58,167 nt of DNA from Lachnospiraceae bacterium (GCA_017624115.1 JAGANQ010000063.1:1-58167); one strand, 5' to 3'. Numbered from the stretch's first letter, positions 1-9,284 are shown. The notes: a model not told the origin generated them from the letters alone. Made by a program: numbers and translations.

Positions 1-102
1 CCAGCCTAACATACTGTATACTAAAAACCAGTGCACCATATGATACACATCTGTGCCCAAAAACGGCATGTCCCATATTCTCATTTTCCTCTTTCCCCCT
101 AT

Positions 103-570
103 CTACTTACTGCATACCAGAATTGCCAGTGCAATTCCCAACACCGCTCCAGCCAGCACCTGCAGCGGTGTATGTCCGATATATTCCTTCAAAAGCTGCT
201 CCGGCAGTCCCTTATATTCGTGTTTAAATGTACTTACCATCAGATTCAAAAGCTTCGCCTGCTTGCCTGTCTCCCTTCTGACACCCATGGCATCGTACAT
301 AACGATGACTGCCAGAATACAGGAAATGGCAAACTCTGCCGAGTCCGGACCATATATCATTCCTGCCGACGTCGCAAGTGCACATACCGTAGAAGAATGT
401 GAGCTCGGCATACCACCCGAGCCCACCAGACGCTCTGCATTAAATTCCCTTGTCATCAGCGTATTAATCATTGTTTTCAAAAGCTGTGCTGTAACCCAGC
501 CGACTGCTGCACTGATAAATAACTTATTATTAATAAGCGCTATAAAAAACTCTCTTATCTGCTCTGTCAT
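103..570 (-). CDS. DUF212 / divergent PAP2 family membrane protein
   Basis: This 155-residue integral membrane protein belongs to the DUF212 family, also called divergent PAP2 or YuiD-like. The family is thought to descend from acid phosphatase/haloperoxidase folds, but no substrate is established. A GGMPSSHSS motif lies at residues 52-60 and YDAMGVRRETGKQA begins near residue 92; both are family hallmarks. Hydrophobic segments at both ends and in the middle fit three to four membrane spans. The ATG at 570 is preferred over an earlier in-frame start because it overlaps the stop of the upstream HD gene as ATGA, which indicates translational coupling. Family assignment is firm; biochemical function is unknown. 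Confidence 0.85.
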   Translation of the reverse strand: MTEQIREFFIALINNKLFISAAVGWVTAQLLKTMINTLMTREFNAERLVGSGGMPSSHSSTVCALATSAGMIYGPDSAEFAISCILAVIVMYDAMGVRRETGKQAKLLNLMVSTFKHEYKGLPEQLLKEYIGHTPLQVLAGAVLGIALAILVCSK

Positions 571-1121
571 ATCGTTGCTGCCACCTTTCGGGTTCTGAAG
601 CGAAGTACGGTCTCCATAAATCCACAATGCTTATCCGCAAGCATCACCACATATCCCTCCCAGGTTTTCGGAGGAATAATCGTCAGCGGCCACATATGTT
701 TAATAATAATGTCTCTCTCTGTAGCATTCAGTTCAAAAATGCGGCTTGCATTCTTAAGCGCTGTTGACGGATGCGTAAATCCATGCAAATGCTCCCCGGT
801 TTCTCTAGCATGTGTATGCCAGTCATACAGATACAAGTCATGAAGCAGACCGGCCCTCGCTGCGGAACAATAATCCAGCCCGCATTTCCTGCATACCTTA
901 TAGCTAAAATAAGAAACATGCAGACAATGTGTCAATGTCGTTGTACAACCATGCTGTATAAAACTATTCATAGATTGAACTGTCTCATTTTTCAAAATAT
1001 CATGCACACACTCCAGATATTCGATATCTGTCAGACATTCCTCGCCCTGAAGCCATTCCTCTTCCATAAGGCTCTTTAAAATCTGTCCTCTGAGCTGGCT
1101 TCTTCTGATTAATCTTGCCAT
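567..1121 (-). CDS. HD-domain phosphohydrolase
   Basis: This 184-residue protein has an HD metal-dependent phosphohydrolase domain. Candidate metal ligands are H65/H68, the HD doublet at residues 94-95 (LLHDLYLYDW), H102/H104, H117, H142 and D163. The arrangement resembles small Firmicutes HD proteins of unknown substrate. The ATG at 1121 is chosen because an AAAGGG ribosome-binding site lies 8 nt upstream; a GTG at 1130 overlaps that site. The gene is translationally coupled (ATGA) to the DUF212 gene downstream. A possible sigma-A promoter lies about 65 nt upstream. The domain is clear; the substrate cannot be named. Confidence 0.8.
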   Translation of the reverse strand: MARLIRRSQLRGQILKSLMEEEWLQGEECLTDIEYLECVHDILKNETVQSMNSFIQHGCTTTLTHCLHVSYFSYKVCRKCGLDYCSAARAGLLHDLYLYDWHTHARETGEHLHGFTHPSTALKNASRIFELNATERDIIIKHMWPLTIIPPKTWEGYVVMLADKHCGFMETVLRFRTRKVAATI

Positions 1122-1186
1122 GCAATACACCCTTTAAGTTTATATTTTTTTAACATTTATATAAAATTTTTATAATTACCTTATTC

Positions 1187-1214
1187 ATAATATCATATTT
1201 CTTTCCCAATGCAA
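1187..1214 (-). promoter_or_regulatory. possible sigma-A promoter of the HD gene
   Basis: On the minus strand a TTGCAT -35-like box is followed 16 nt later by TATTAT. The region is very AT-rich, so chance matches are easy. Confidence 0.4.
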
Positions 1215-1235
1215 ATGATTTTCGCAATTCTTCAC

Positions 1236-1271
1236 AAAAAATTAAAAAAGAGGCTGTTTTCACAGCCCCTT
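1236..1271 (-). terminator. intrinsic terminator after the CotF-like genes
   Basis: GGCTG and CAGCC arms flank a short loop. On the minus strand they are followed by an uninterrupted T-rich tract. It lies just after the stop at 1281. Confidence 0.75.
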
Positions 1272-1280
1272 TCCAATTTC

Positions 1281-1538
1281 TTACATACTCTGTCCCGGGG
1301 TAAACAGCATACGGACTCTCTTTACTTCCTCCTCCGTTGCCTTTGCTGCCGGAATATAGTACTGTTTACTTCTGGCAATCTGATACAGTTCCTCCTGTGA
1401 CATCTCGCACTGGTTACGAATCTGCTTCAATGTCTGCTTCAGCTGTGCATTCTCTGTCTGGGGAATCATCTCACCATACTTGGTTAAATTCGCATTCACG
1501 CCTTCCAGCGCATCCACTACCATCACTTTTTCTTCCAT
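1281..1538 (-). CDS. CotF-like spore coat protein
   Basis: This 85-residue soluble, predominantly helical protein resembles the coat F family of spore coat proteins. Such proteins are common as tandem small genes in sporulating Clostridia and have a ferritin-like helical appearance. A Gln-rich helical middle is followed by the segment SKQYYIPAAKATEEEV, which is typical of these proteins. AAAGGAG lies 7 nt before the ATG. It follows a 61-residue gene of similar character by 32 nt and ends at a terminator, so the two probably form one short operon. No sporulation sigma-factor promoter could be identified with confidence. The coat role is inferred from family resemblance. Confidence 0.65.
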   Translation of the reverse strand: MEEKVMVVDALEGVNANLTKYGEMIPQTENAQLKQTLKQIRNQCEMSQEELYQIARSKQYYIPAAKATEEEVKRVRMLFTPGQSM

Positions 1539-1570
1539 GCTCTATCTCCTTTCCAACCCAATCCTGCTAT

Positions 1571-1756
1571 TTACTGCAAGAACTTCATAAGCTGCTGCTT
1601 TGTCTCCATTGCAGACTGTGCTGACTTCTGAAAAAACTGCTTAACCTCCTGGTCTGTCGCTGCATCTGCATAAGCAGTCATCTTTCCGCTGCTGGTTTCA
1701 TAGCCCATAATCAGGTGTCTCAAATTCTGTAACTCTAATTCTGATAAATCTGCCAT
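1571..1756 (-). CDS. small CotF-like helical protein
   Basis: This is a 61-residue helical protein. Leu/Glu-rich LSELELQNLRHLI and a Gln-rich C-terminus (QQLMKFLQ) resemble the N-terminal half of coat F proteins. A very strong ribosome-binding site (AAAAAGGAGG, 7 nt from ATG) supports translation. It is the first gene of the pair with the 85-residue CotF-like gene. It could be a second coat component; no catalytic motif is seen. Confidence 0.6.
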   Translation of the reverse strand: MADLSELELQNLRHLIMGYETSSGKMTAYADAATDQEVKQFFQKSAQSAMETKQQLMKFLQ

Positions 1757-1840
1757 AAAAAATTCCTCCTTTTTAAAGATTTTCCACTGCTATTATCTTC
1801 AAAAAGGAGGTTTTCTATACTTATGCTGTATTATTTTTTT

Positions 1841-3280
1841 CTATAGCTGATAATATAATTGCTCATAACGCTTCGCAGAGCTGTTCCATGAAAAATCTGC
1901 TGCCATACCGCGGTCAATCAGCTTGTTCCATTCACGCTTATTATTATAATATACATGCTTTGCATAACGGATTGTATTAAGCATCTCATGTGCATTATAA
2001 TTGCGGAAGGAAAATCCTGTTCCGGTGCTTTCATACTCATTGTACGGCTGTACCGTATCCTTAAGACCGCCTGTCTCTCTGACAATCGGCACAGTTCCAT
2101 AACGCAGGCTCATCAACTGGCTCAAACCGCACGGTTCAAACAGCGACGGCATCAGAAATGCATCACAGGCTGCATAAATCTTATGTGACATCTCTTCTGA
2201 ATAATAGATATTTGCAGAAACACGGTTATTATATTTCCAGTCATAATGGCGGAACAGATTTTCATAACGTGACTCACCGGTTCCCAGTACAACCAGCTGT
2301 AAATCATCACTGCAGATTTCTTCCATAACGCATTCAACCAGATCAAGTCCCTTCTGGTCTGTCAGCCTGGAAACAATACCTACCATAAATTTCCTCTCAT
2401 CCTGCTCCAGTCCCAGGTCTCTCTGCAATGCTTTTTTATTCTTAATCTTTTCCTTGCGGAAAGTTCTTGCATCATAATTTTTATAAATACAGGAATCTGT
2501 CGCCGGATTATATACATCATAGTCTATTCCGTTGACAATACCCATCAGATTATTCGACCTTGCCGAAATCAGTCCGTTCAGACCCTCTCCATAAAATGGT
2601 GTCTTAATTTCTTCTGCATAGGTAGCGCTTACCGTTGTAACATAATCTGCGTAAACAATACCACCCTTGAGAAGATTCGCATCCTTATAGGATTCGAGCT
2701 TATCCGGCGTGAAATAATATGACGGAAGTCCGCTGATATCCTTAATTGTCTTAATATCCCATACACCCTGGAACTTCAGATTATGAATTGTCATAATCGA
2801 TTTCATGTTCCAGAAGAACTCGCCCTCACGGAATTTATCCTTCATATATACCGGAATCAGTCCTGTCTGCCAGTCATGGCAGTGAACAATATCCGGTTTA
2901 AAGCCGATAACCGGAAGAGACGACAACACTGCTCTTGAGAAAAAGGTAAACTTTTCAATATCCCACTTTGTATCACCACTATACGGCTTGTCTCCACTGA
3001 AATAATACTCATTATCTATAAAATAGAACATAATCCCTTCATATTCCAGTTCAAAAATGCCCACATACTGCTTTCTCCATGCAAGATCCATGTAAAAATG
3101 GCTCTTATATGTCATCATATTCTTCCATTTTTCTGCCATACACTTATATTTTGGAAGAATTACCCGAACATCAAACTCATCCTTGTTAAAACATTTCGGC
3201 AAAGAACCGACAACATCTGCAAGTCCTCCGGTCTTAATAAATGGTACTGCTTCCGAAGCTGCAAACAACACTCTTCTCAT
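1841..3280 (-). CDS. glgA: glycogen (starch) synthase, ADP-glucose dependent
   Basis: This GT5 glycosyltransferase adds glucose from ADP-glucose to the non-reducing end of a growing alpha-1,4-glucan in the cytoplasm. The sugar-nucleotide-binding motif KTGGL lies at residues 16-20. IVHCHDWQTG follows in the N-terminal Rossmann domain, and FEPCGLSQL, carrying the conserved Glu of the C-terminal domain, is present. The length of 479 residues is normal for bacterial GlgA. A GGGAGG ribosome-binding site precedes the ATG, and a good sigma-A promoter sits 40-70 nt upstream. No other glycogen genes are adjacent. It follows spo0A on the same strand but is probably transcribed separately. Confidence 0.95.
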   Translation of the reverse strand: MRRVLFAASEAVPFIKTGGLADVVGSLPKCFNKDEFDVRVILPKYKCMAEKWKNMMTYKSHFYMDLAWRKQYVGIFELEYEGIMFYFIDNEYYFSGDKPYSGDTKWDIEKFTFFSRAVLSSLPVIGFKPDIVHCHDWQTGLIPVYMKDKFREGEFFWNMKSIMTIHNLKFQGVWDIKTIKDISGLPSYYFTPDKLESYKDANLLKGGIVYADYVTTVSATYAEEIKTPFYGEGLNGLISARSNNLMGIVNGIDYDVYNPATDSCIYKNYDARTFRKEKIKNKKALQRDLGLEQDERKFMVGIVSRLTDQKGLDLVECVMEEICSDDLQLVVLGTGESRYENLFRHYDWKYNNRVSANIYYSEEMSHKIYAACDAFLMPSLFEPCGLSQLMSLRYGTVPIVRETGGLKDTVQPYNEYESTGTGFSFRNYNAHEMLNTIRYAKHVYYNNKREWNKLIDRGMAADFSWNSSAKRYEQLYYQL

Positions 3281-3319
3281 TCCGTAAACCTCCCTTTGAA
3301 CTTCATACTCTTATCTTAA

Positions 3320-3348
3320 ATTGTATCACAAATTCACATCTATGTCTA
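3320..3348 (-). promoter_or_regulatory. sigma-A promoter of glgA
   Basis: Minus-strand TAGACA and TACAAT are separated by exactly 17 nt. The -10 box lies about 40 nt upstream of the glgA start codon. Confidence 0.7.
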
Positions 3349-3383
3349 CGTTGACGAAATGTTTTTTCTCAGTCCTGCTTTCC

Positions 3384-4178
3384 TTATCTCACCTTGTACT
3401 CCAGTCTTATTTTATCTGAAATCAATGCTATAAACTCTGAATTTGTAGGCTTTCCTTTTCCGTTATTAATCGTGTAGCTGAATAGCTCGTCTATCGTATC
3501 TATCTTTCCTCTTGACCACGCTACCTCTATCGCATGGCGAATCGCACGTTCTACGCGGCTCGAGGTCGTATTATTTTTCTTTGCTATCGTAGGATACAGA
3601 ATCTTTGTAATAGAATTCAGCATCTCTGTGTCATTTACCGACATCATAATGGCATCTCTCAGATACTGATAGCCTTTAATATGTGCCGGAATACCGATTT
3701 CATGTATCATATCTGTTACAGAGCTCTCCAGTGAATACTCTTCCTTACGTATCTTCTGTCCGTAAGAAAGGATTCTTCCTGCTTCCGGTGCACTCTGCCT
3801 CTTCCCTTTAATAAACTTCAGCTGTTTCAGCACAGATTCTGTATCAAAAGGCTTCTTAATATAATAATGTGCTCCTAAATCAAAAGCATTCACTGCAATA
3901 TCTTCCTTCCCGATTGCTGTAATGATAATGAATTTAGGAATCTTTTTAATACCTGTGTCATTATTTACTCTGTCCATAATGCTGAGTCCATCCAGCTTCG
4001 GCATTATCAAATCCAGAAACACCACATCCGGTTCCTTTTCTCTGATAATTTCATAGACATCTTCTCCGTTGGTTGCTCTGCCGACAATAACAACATCCTC
4101 ATCCAGTCCACACACATCGCTTAGCAAATCTACTATTTCCTCATTATCATCTGCAAGTGCAACATTTAATTTCTCCAT
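3384..4178 (-). CDS. spo0A: stage 0 sporulation response regulator Spo0A
   Basis: Spo0A is the master regulator of entry into sporulation. It has an N-terminal receiver (acidic pocket D10/D11, phosphoacceptor D56 in [13 protein letters not shown], conserved Lys in YYIKKPF) and a C-terminal Spo0A DNA-binding domain. The recognition region [20 protein letters not shown] and the nearby [11 protein letters not shown] are near-invariant in the family. From the ATG at 4178 the protein has 264 residues, as expected. This start has a GGAGG site 12 nt upstream, and the receiver begins right there; the 19 extra upstream codons are not family-like. It is monocistronic, between glgA and an EF-G paralogue. 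Its presence shows a sporulating Clostridia lineage. Confidence 0.97.
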   Translation of the reverse strand: MEKLNVALADDNEEIVDLLSDVCGLDEDVVIVGRATNGEDVYEIIREKEPDVVFLDLIMPKLDGLSIMDRVNNDTGIKKIPKFIIITAIGKEDIAVNAFDLGAHYYIKKPFDTESVLKQLKFIKGKRQSAPEAGRILSYGQKIRKEEYSLESSVTDMIHEIGIPAHIKGYQYLRDAIMMSVNDTEMLNSITKILYPTIAKKNNTTSSRVERAIRHAIEVAWSRGKIDTIDELFSYTINNGKGKPTNSEFIALISDKIRLEYKVR

Positions 4179-4322
4179 ATTATATGGAAGCCTCCTTTTT
4201 ACCATACCCCAATAAATTATAAACTCCGTTTCCATGTCACATTATATCCGTAAAATTCGAAACTGGCAATATGATTTTTTCGCATCCATGCTCATATTTC
4301 GACATCTTAGCAATTTTTAAAC

Positions 4323-4376
4323 AAGCAGCTCCTCCTGACGGTATATACACTATACCGACAGAAGGAGCTGCTTTCC
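4323..4376 (-). terminator. terminator of the EF-G-like gene
   Basis: AGCAGCTCC and GGAGCTGCT arms enclose an inner GGTATA/TATACC stem. A T-rich stretch follows on the minus strand. It sits 16 nt after the stop codon at 4392. Confidence 0.8.
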
Positions 4377-4391
4377 TGTCATCTTTATATA

Positions 4392-6482
4392 CTATTCGTC
4401 AATCTTCTCTACCTTGCTTGCACGTTCCTTTATTTCCTTCTCCTGAACATCAGCCGGAGCCTGCTCATAACGGCTGAAGGTATACGAATAATCTCCCATT
4501 CCGCCAGTCATGGAACGCAAATCTGTAGAATATCCGATAATCTCTGCCATCGGAACATCTGCCTCGATAATCTGATTTCCCTTATGATCCGGATTCATAC
4601 CGAGTACTCTGCCTCTTCTCTTGTTCAGATCACCCATAATATCACCAGTATACTTATCCGGCACAGTTACCTTAAGCGATACGATTGGCTCAAGCAGAAC
4701 CGGCTTTGCCTCAAGGAAGCCCTTCTTGAACGCCAGTCTGGCAGCCGTCTTGAACGCCATTTCAGAGGAATCTACCGGATGATAGGAGCCATCCACAAGC
4801 GTTGCCTTTACACCCACTACCGGATATGCTGCCAGAGGTCCGCTTAAGACAGATTCCTGAATTCCTTTCTCTACCGCCGGGAAGAAATTCTTCGGTACGG
4901 CACCGCCGAATACCTTTTCTTCAAATATATATGGCTTCTCCAAATCGCCGGAAGGCTCAAACTCCATATGTACATCGCCATACTGTCCATGTCCGCCGGA
5001 CTGCTTCTTATGCTTGCCCTGAACTCTTACCTTGCCGCGGATTGTTTCACGGAAAGCCACCTTTGGTCTGGACAGCTCTATCTCTACCTTATAACGGTTT
5101 AACAGCATGCTGACGGCTACCTCAAGCTGCTGGTCACCGATACCGTATAACAGTGTCTGTCTGTTTTCTGCATCATTGACTGCCTTCAGAGTCAAATCTT
5201 CATCCATCAGCTTCGCCAGTGCACCGGAAATCTTATCCTCATCGCCCTTATTCTTTGCCTTATAACGCATATAGTTATAAGGAGTGGAAATATCCGGTCT
5301 GCCATAGGTAATCGGCTTTGCCTTGGTCGACAGCGTATCTCCAGTCACAGAATTGGAAAGCTTTGCCACAGCACCGATATCTCCGGCATGCAGCTCCTTC
5401 ACCTCAACAGGTGTCTTGCCCTGCATGATATATACCTTGGAAATCTTTTCCTCCGTGTCCTTATCATAATTATAGATAAGTGCATCGGGCTTTAATACAC
5501 CGGAGCATACCTTTATCAGAGAATATCTTCCGATAAACGGATCGGCGATTGTCTTAAATATCTTTGCGGAAAATGTCTTATCCTCTTTGTAATCTGCCTG
5601 GAAAATGTCATTGGTGCGAAGATCCAGACCGGCTATTGTTCTCTCAGCCGGTGACGGAAGATAATGAACAATGCCCTGCAGCAGCATTCTGGCACCGATG
5701 CCTGTCAGACCGGAACCAATAAGTACCGGAACCATACCGCCATCTCTTACATGTGCGCGAATTGAGCCAAGAATTTCATCTGCGGTAAATTCTTCGCCCG
5801 CAAAGTAACGTTCCATATACTCCTCACTGGTTTCGGCTACTGCCTCAAGCAATGTCTCTCTGGCTATTTTCAAATTCTCCATAGAATAATCCGGAATCGC
5901 AAAATCCTCATATTTTGTAACATCTATAAATCGTCTTCCTTCCATCTTTACGACGTTAACAAAGCCGACAAACTTCTCATTCTCACGAATCGGCAGATGG
6001 AACGGTGCAATCTTCTTTCCAAAGGTCTCATTCATATCCTGCAGTGCCTGGCGAAAGCTTGCATGATCCAGATCCATATCTGTCACAAACATCATTCTCG
6101 GCAGATTATACTTTTCACATAATTCCCATGCCTTGATAGTTCCCACTTCGACACCGTTCTTACCGGACACTACGATAATTGCTGCATCCGCCACACTGAC
6201 AGCTTCCTCCACTTCACCCACAAAATCAAAATATCCAGGCGTATCCAGAATATTAATCTTGGTATTTTCCCATTCCATAGGAATCACAGATGTATGAATG
6301 GAAAACAAACGCTTTGTCTCTTCTTTATCATAATCGCTGACAGTATTTCCGTCTTCTACTCTTCCCTGACGGTTTACCAGCCCTGAAACATATGCCATTG
6401 CTTCGGTAAGTGTCGTTTTACCACAGCCGCCATGTCCCAGCAATACTACATTACGCACCTTACTCGTTGTATAAACATTCAT
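4392..6482 (-). CDS. elongation factor G-like translational GTPase
   Basis: This 696-residue protein has the five-domain layout of EF-G but matches the divergent FusA2-like paralogues of Firmicutes rather than canonical FusA. The P-loop GHGGCGKT is at residues 16-23 and DTPGYFDFVGEVE is the G3 switch. The base-recognition motif reads VTDMD instead of NKxD, so guanine specificity or activity may be altered. Domain IV/V sequences (HGQYGDVHMEFEP, GSYHPVDSSEMAFK) are EF-G-like. The ATG at 6482 follows GGAGG by 8 nt; a TTG 15 nt earlier overlaps that site. There is no rpsL-rpsG-tuf context, which also argues against the main EF-G. It probably acts in ribosome rescue, recycling or protection; the exact role is unknown. 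Confidence 0.88.
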   Translation of the reverse strand: MNVYTTSKVRNVVLLGHGGCGKTTLTEAMAYVSGLVNRQGRVEDGNTVSDYDKEETKRLFSIHTSVIPMEWENTKINILDTPGYFDFVGEVEEAVSVADAAIIVVSGKNGVEVGTIKAWELCEKYNLPRMMFVTDMDLDHASFRQALQDMNETFGKKIAPFHLPIRENEKFVGFVNVVKMEGRRFIDVTKYEDFAIPDYSMENLKIARETLLEAVAETSEEYMERYFAGEEFTADEILGSIRAHVRDGGMVPVLIGSGLTGIGARMLLQGIVHYLPSPAERTIAGLDLRTNDIFQADYKEDKTFSAKIFKTIADPFIGRYSLIKVCSGVLKPDALIYNYDKDTEEKISKVYIMQGKTPVEVKELHAGDIGAVAKLSNSVTGDTLSTKAKPITYGRPDISTPYNYMRYKAKNKGDEDKISGALAKLMDEDLTLKAVNDAENRQTLLYGIGDQQLEVAVSMLLNRYKVEIELSRPKVAFRETIRGKVRVQGKHKKQSGGHGQYGDVHMEFEPSGDLEKPYIFEEKVFGGAVPKNFFPAVEKGIQESVLSGPLAAYPVVGVKATLVDGSYHPVDSSEMAFKTAARLAFKKGFLEAKPVLLEPIVSLKVTVPDKYTGDIMGDLNKRRGRVLGMNPDHKGNQIIEADVPMAEIIGYSTDLRSMTGGMGDYSYTFSRYEQAPADVQEKEIKERASKVEKIDE

Positions 6483-6568
6483 ATTCGTTTCCTCCAATGC
6501 CTTGATATTCGTGCACTATGACGGATTTTTTTTATTTTTCAAATTTTTCCGTTCAGCACCATGGTTAT

Positions 6569-6597
6569 ATTTTACTAAATTTTTCGATATTTTTCAA
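6569..6597 (-). promoter_or_regulatory. sigma-A promoter of the EF-G-like gene
   Basis: Minus-strand TTGAAA and TAAAAT are separated by 17 nt, about 90 nt upstream of the start codon. The rest of the 320-nt divergent interval up to tyrA is AT-rich and shows no gene. Confidence 0.65.
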
Positions 6598-6723
6598 TAT
6601 TTTTTCGGATAAATCACAAAATTATTCTTTTGTTATATTTTCATTTAATTTAAAATGATTAAACTGTTCACTCTTTTCAGAATTTTCTTATCTGAAACTT
6701 TTACGCTTTAAAGCGGTGTATTG

Positions 6724-6752
6724 TTGACAAATCCTTTTCTCTGACTTAGAAT
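6724..6752 (+). promoter_or_regulatory. sigma-A promoter of tyrA-aroA
   Basis: A perfect TTGACA is followed 17 nt later by TAGAAT. The predicted start is about 45 nt before the tyrA ATG. No leader structure was recognised. Confidence 0.85.
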
Positions 6753-6803
6753 AGAACATAGTATTTTACCGCAGTGCGGCATGTTTTTGAAAGGAGCTTT
6801 GAT

Positions 6804-7901
6804 ATGGACATAACTATAGGCTTTCTTGGACTTGGTCTTATCGGCGGTTCCATCGCCAGGGGCATCAGACGCTATCATAAAGATTACACACTGATTGCCT
6901 ACAATCATCATATAGCAACAACACAGGCAGCGCTGGCAGACGGTGTTATTGATGTTGCCGCAGCCGAAGTGGACGACACCTTCTCCGCCTGTGATATTAT
7001 CTATTTATGCATGCCTGTTTCCTATAATGTAGAATATCTTAAGAAAATAAAGCCATTTTTGAAGCCATCCTGTATCCTCACAGATGTCGGAAGTGTAAAA
7101 GGCAATATCCATGAGGCTGTGACCTCCCTTAACCTTGAGTCCCACTTTATCGGAGGTCATCCGATGGCAGGCTCCGAAAAAACAGGCTATGCCAATTCTA
7201 CCGACCACCTGGTAGAAAACGCTTACTATGCACTGACTCCATGTAAAGCTACCAGCCCCGCCTCACTGGAGTTTCTGAAGAGTTTGACCGCTTCGCTTGG
7301 TGCAATCCCGGTAGTCTTATCCCCGGAAGAGCATGACTACGCTGTAGCAGCCATCAGTCATCTTCCTCATATGATTGCATCCGGTCTTGTCAATCTTGTA
7401 AAATCTGTAGACTCTGAGGAACAGATTATGAAGACGATTGCCGCAGGCGGTTTTAAGGATATTACCCGTATTGCCTCGTCTTCTCCTGTCATGTGGCAGC
7501 AGATTTGCCTGACAAACCGGGACAACATTGTTAAAACAATGAATCAATATCTGGATTATTTTGCTGAAATCCGTGATGCTGTTGCTTCCGGAGATGCTGA
7601 TTACCTGTATCGGTTCTTTGAATCAGGAAAGGAATATCGCAATTCGATTCCATCTGCCGCCTCCGGTCCAATCTCCAAGGTATATGGCATCTACTGTGAC
7701 CTTATTGATGAAGCAGGCAGTCTTGCCAAGGCTGCCACGCTTCTGGCTGACTCTGATATCAGCATTAAAAATATCGGTATCACCCATACCAGGGAATTTC
7801 AGGAAGAGGTTCTGCGGATTGAATTCTACAGCGCAGAAGCCGCTCTTCTGGCTGAAAAAGTGCTTCTTGAGCACAGCTACCATGTGACGCGGATTTCCTG
7901 A
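6804..7901 (+). CDS. tyrA: prephenate dehydrogenase with C-terminal ACT domain
   Basis: This enzyme converts prephenate to 4-hydroxyphenylpyruvate with NAD+ in tyrosine synthesis. The N-terminal Rossmann motif GLGLIGGSIARG starts near residue 8. GGHPMAGSE is the conserved family motif, and SHLPHMIASGL lies in the helical dimerisation domain. The last ~70 residues (GSLAKAATLLADSDISIKNIG) form an ACT domain, expected to give feedback control by tyrosine. From the ATG at 6804, which follows AAGGAG by 7 nt, the protein has 365 residues. It is the first gene of a two-gene operon with aroA, 34 nt downstream. Confidence 0.94.
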   Translation: MDITIGFLGLGLIGGSIARGIRRYHKDYTLIAYNHHIATTQAALADGVIDVAAAEVDDTFSACDIIYLCMPVSYNVEYLKKIKPFLKPSCILTDVGSVKGNIHEAVTSLNLESHFIGGHPMAGSEKTGYANSTDHLVENAYYALTPCKATSPASLEFLKSLTASLGAIPVVLSPEEHDYAVAAISHLPHMIASGLVNLVKSVDSEEQIMKTIAAGGFKDITRIASSSPVMWQQICLTNRDNIVKTMNQYLDYFAEIRDAVASGDADYLYRFFESGKEYRNSIPSAASGPISKVYGIYCDLIDEAGSLAKAATLLADSDISIKNIGITHTREFQEEVLRIEFYSAEAALLAEKVLLEHSYHVTRIS

Positions 7902-7935
7902 TGAAATGAATAAACTTTAGAAAGGACTATGACCT

Positions 7936-9243
7936 ATGTCATACGATTATTTTGCAGATAAGCCTGTATACGAAGTACATACATTGCAGGGACCTGCAGC
8001 ACTCTCTGTCTGCGTACCCGGCTCCAAAAGCATCACCAACCGTGCACTGCTGCTTGCGGCACTGGCAAATGGTACCAGTACATTGAGCGGTGCTCTCTTC
8101 TCTGATGATTCCAGGCATTTTCTTGCCTGTCTGAAACAGCTTGGTTTTCCGGTTGAGATTGACGAGGAAAAGCGTACCATGACTGTTACCGGCTTTGGAG
8201 GACAGATTCCTAAAAAGGAAGCCAGCATCTATGTCGGCAGTGCCGGAACTGCAGCCCGCTTTCTTACCGCTATGCTGGGGCTTTCTGACGGCATCTACCA
8301 TCTGGATGCCTCCGAGCAGATGAAGAAGCGTCCGATGAAGCCTCTCTTGGATTCTCTGACTTCGATTGGAGTCGAGGTAATCTACGAGGAAAAGGAAGGC
8401 TTCTTTCCTTTTACGCTGAAGGGATCTGCCCACACAAGGAATACCATTGAAGTAAATATCGGAAGCAGCAGCCAGTTTTTGAGCGCACTTCTTATGTCTG
8501 CACCGATGAAGCCGGAAGGTCTCACTATTTCTCTTGTCGGTGAAAAGCATGCCCTCTCCTATGTAGCTATCACGACCAGGATGATGGAGCAGTTTGGCTG
8601 CACGGTAGAGGTTCCCGCTGAAGGTCAGTATATTGTGCCTGCCGCTTCCTCTTACCAGCCGCAGAGTTATCAGATTGAACCGGACGTATCGGCAGCCTGT
8701 TATTTCTATGCTATGGCACCTCTGGTTGGCGGAACAGTGCAGGTAAAGCACGTGCACAAGACCTCCATGCAGGGAGATATCCGTTTTCTGAGCATTCTGG
8801 AAGCTTTCGGCTGCAGGGTCACAGAGGAACCGGAGGGCATCTGTATAAGCTGCACTTCTCCGCGTTCTTATCCCGGAATAGAGGTTGATTTGTCCGACTG
8901 CTCCGACCAGACCATGACACTGGCAGCGCTGGCTCCTTTTGCGTCATCCCCGGTCACGATACGGAATATCTCACATATCCGTCTGCAGGAAAGCAACCGC
9001 ATCCAGGCAATCATCACCGAGCTCACCAGACTGGACATACATTGTCTTGAGCTGGAGGACGGCATCTATATAGAGCCTGGCATACCGAAGGCTGCGGCTA
9101 TTGAGACGTATGATGACCACCGGATTGCCATGGCATTTGCCCTTATCGGTCTTGTCATACCGGGGATACAGATTAACAATCCGTCATGCTGTAAGAAAAC
9201 CTTTGAAGAATATTTTCAAATGCTGGATGAGATTACCAAATAA
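7936..9243 (+). CDS. aroA: 3-phosphoshikimate 1-carboxyvinyltransferase (EPSP synthase)
   Basis: EPSP synthase joins shikimate-3-phosphate and phosphoenolpyruvate, the sixth step of the shikimate pathway. The substrate-binding segment GSKSITNRALLLAAL is near residue 30, and the C-terminal DDHRIAMAFAL carries conserved catalytic residues. The PEP-site loop reads GSAGTAARFLTAM rather than class I GNAGTAMRP or class II GNSGTTIR, and RLQESNR replaces the common RxxESDR. The enzyme is therefore a divergent class. Length (435 residues) is normal. It shares an operon with tyrA and ends in a strong terminator. Confidence 0.94.
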   Translation: MSYDYFADKPVYEVHTLQGPAALSVCVPGSKSITNRALLLAALANGTSTLSGALFSDDSRHFLACLKQLGFPVEIDEEKRTMTVTGFGGQIPKKEASIYVGSAGTAARFLTAMLGLSDGIYHLDASEQMKKRPMKPLLDSLTSIGVEVIYEEKEGFFPFTLKGSAHTRNTIEVNIGSSSQFLSALLMSAPMKPEGLTISLVGEKHALSYVAITTRMMEQFGCTVEVPAEGQYIVPAASSYQPQSYQIEPDVSAACYFYAMAPLVGGTVQVKHVHKTSMQGDIRFLSILEAFGCRVTEEPEGICISCTSPRSYPGIEVDLSDCSDQTMTLAALAPFASSPVTIRNISHIRLQESNRIQAIITELTRLDIHCLELEDGIYIEPGIPKAAAIETYDDHRIAMAFALIGLVIPGIQINNPSCCKKTFEEYFQMLDEITK

Positions 9244-9272
9244 AGGGCTGGCGCATTCTGCGCCAGCCCTTT
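9242..9272 (+). terminator. terminator of tyrA-aroA
   Basis: AAAGGGCTGGCGCA pairs perfectly with TGCGCCAGCCCTTT around a 3-nt loop. With A and T runs on both sides it could act in both directions between the convergent aroA and nspC genes. Confidence 0.9.
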
Positions 9273-9284
9273 ATTGACAGTTTT

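Noticed and set aside
7939..8757. 272-codon open frame antisense to aroA
   Set aside because: It lies entirely within aroA, has an atypical composition and no start signals.
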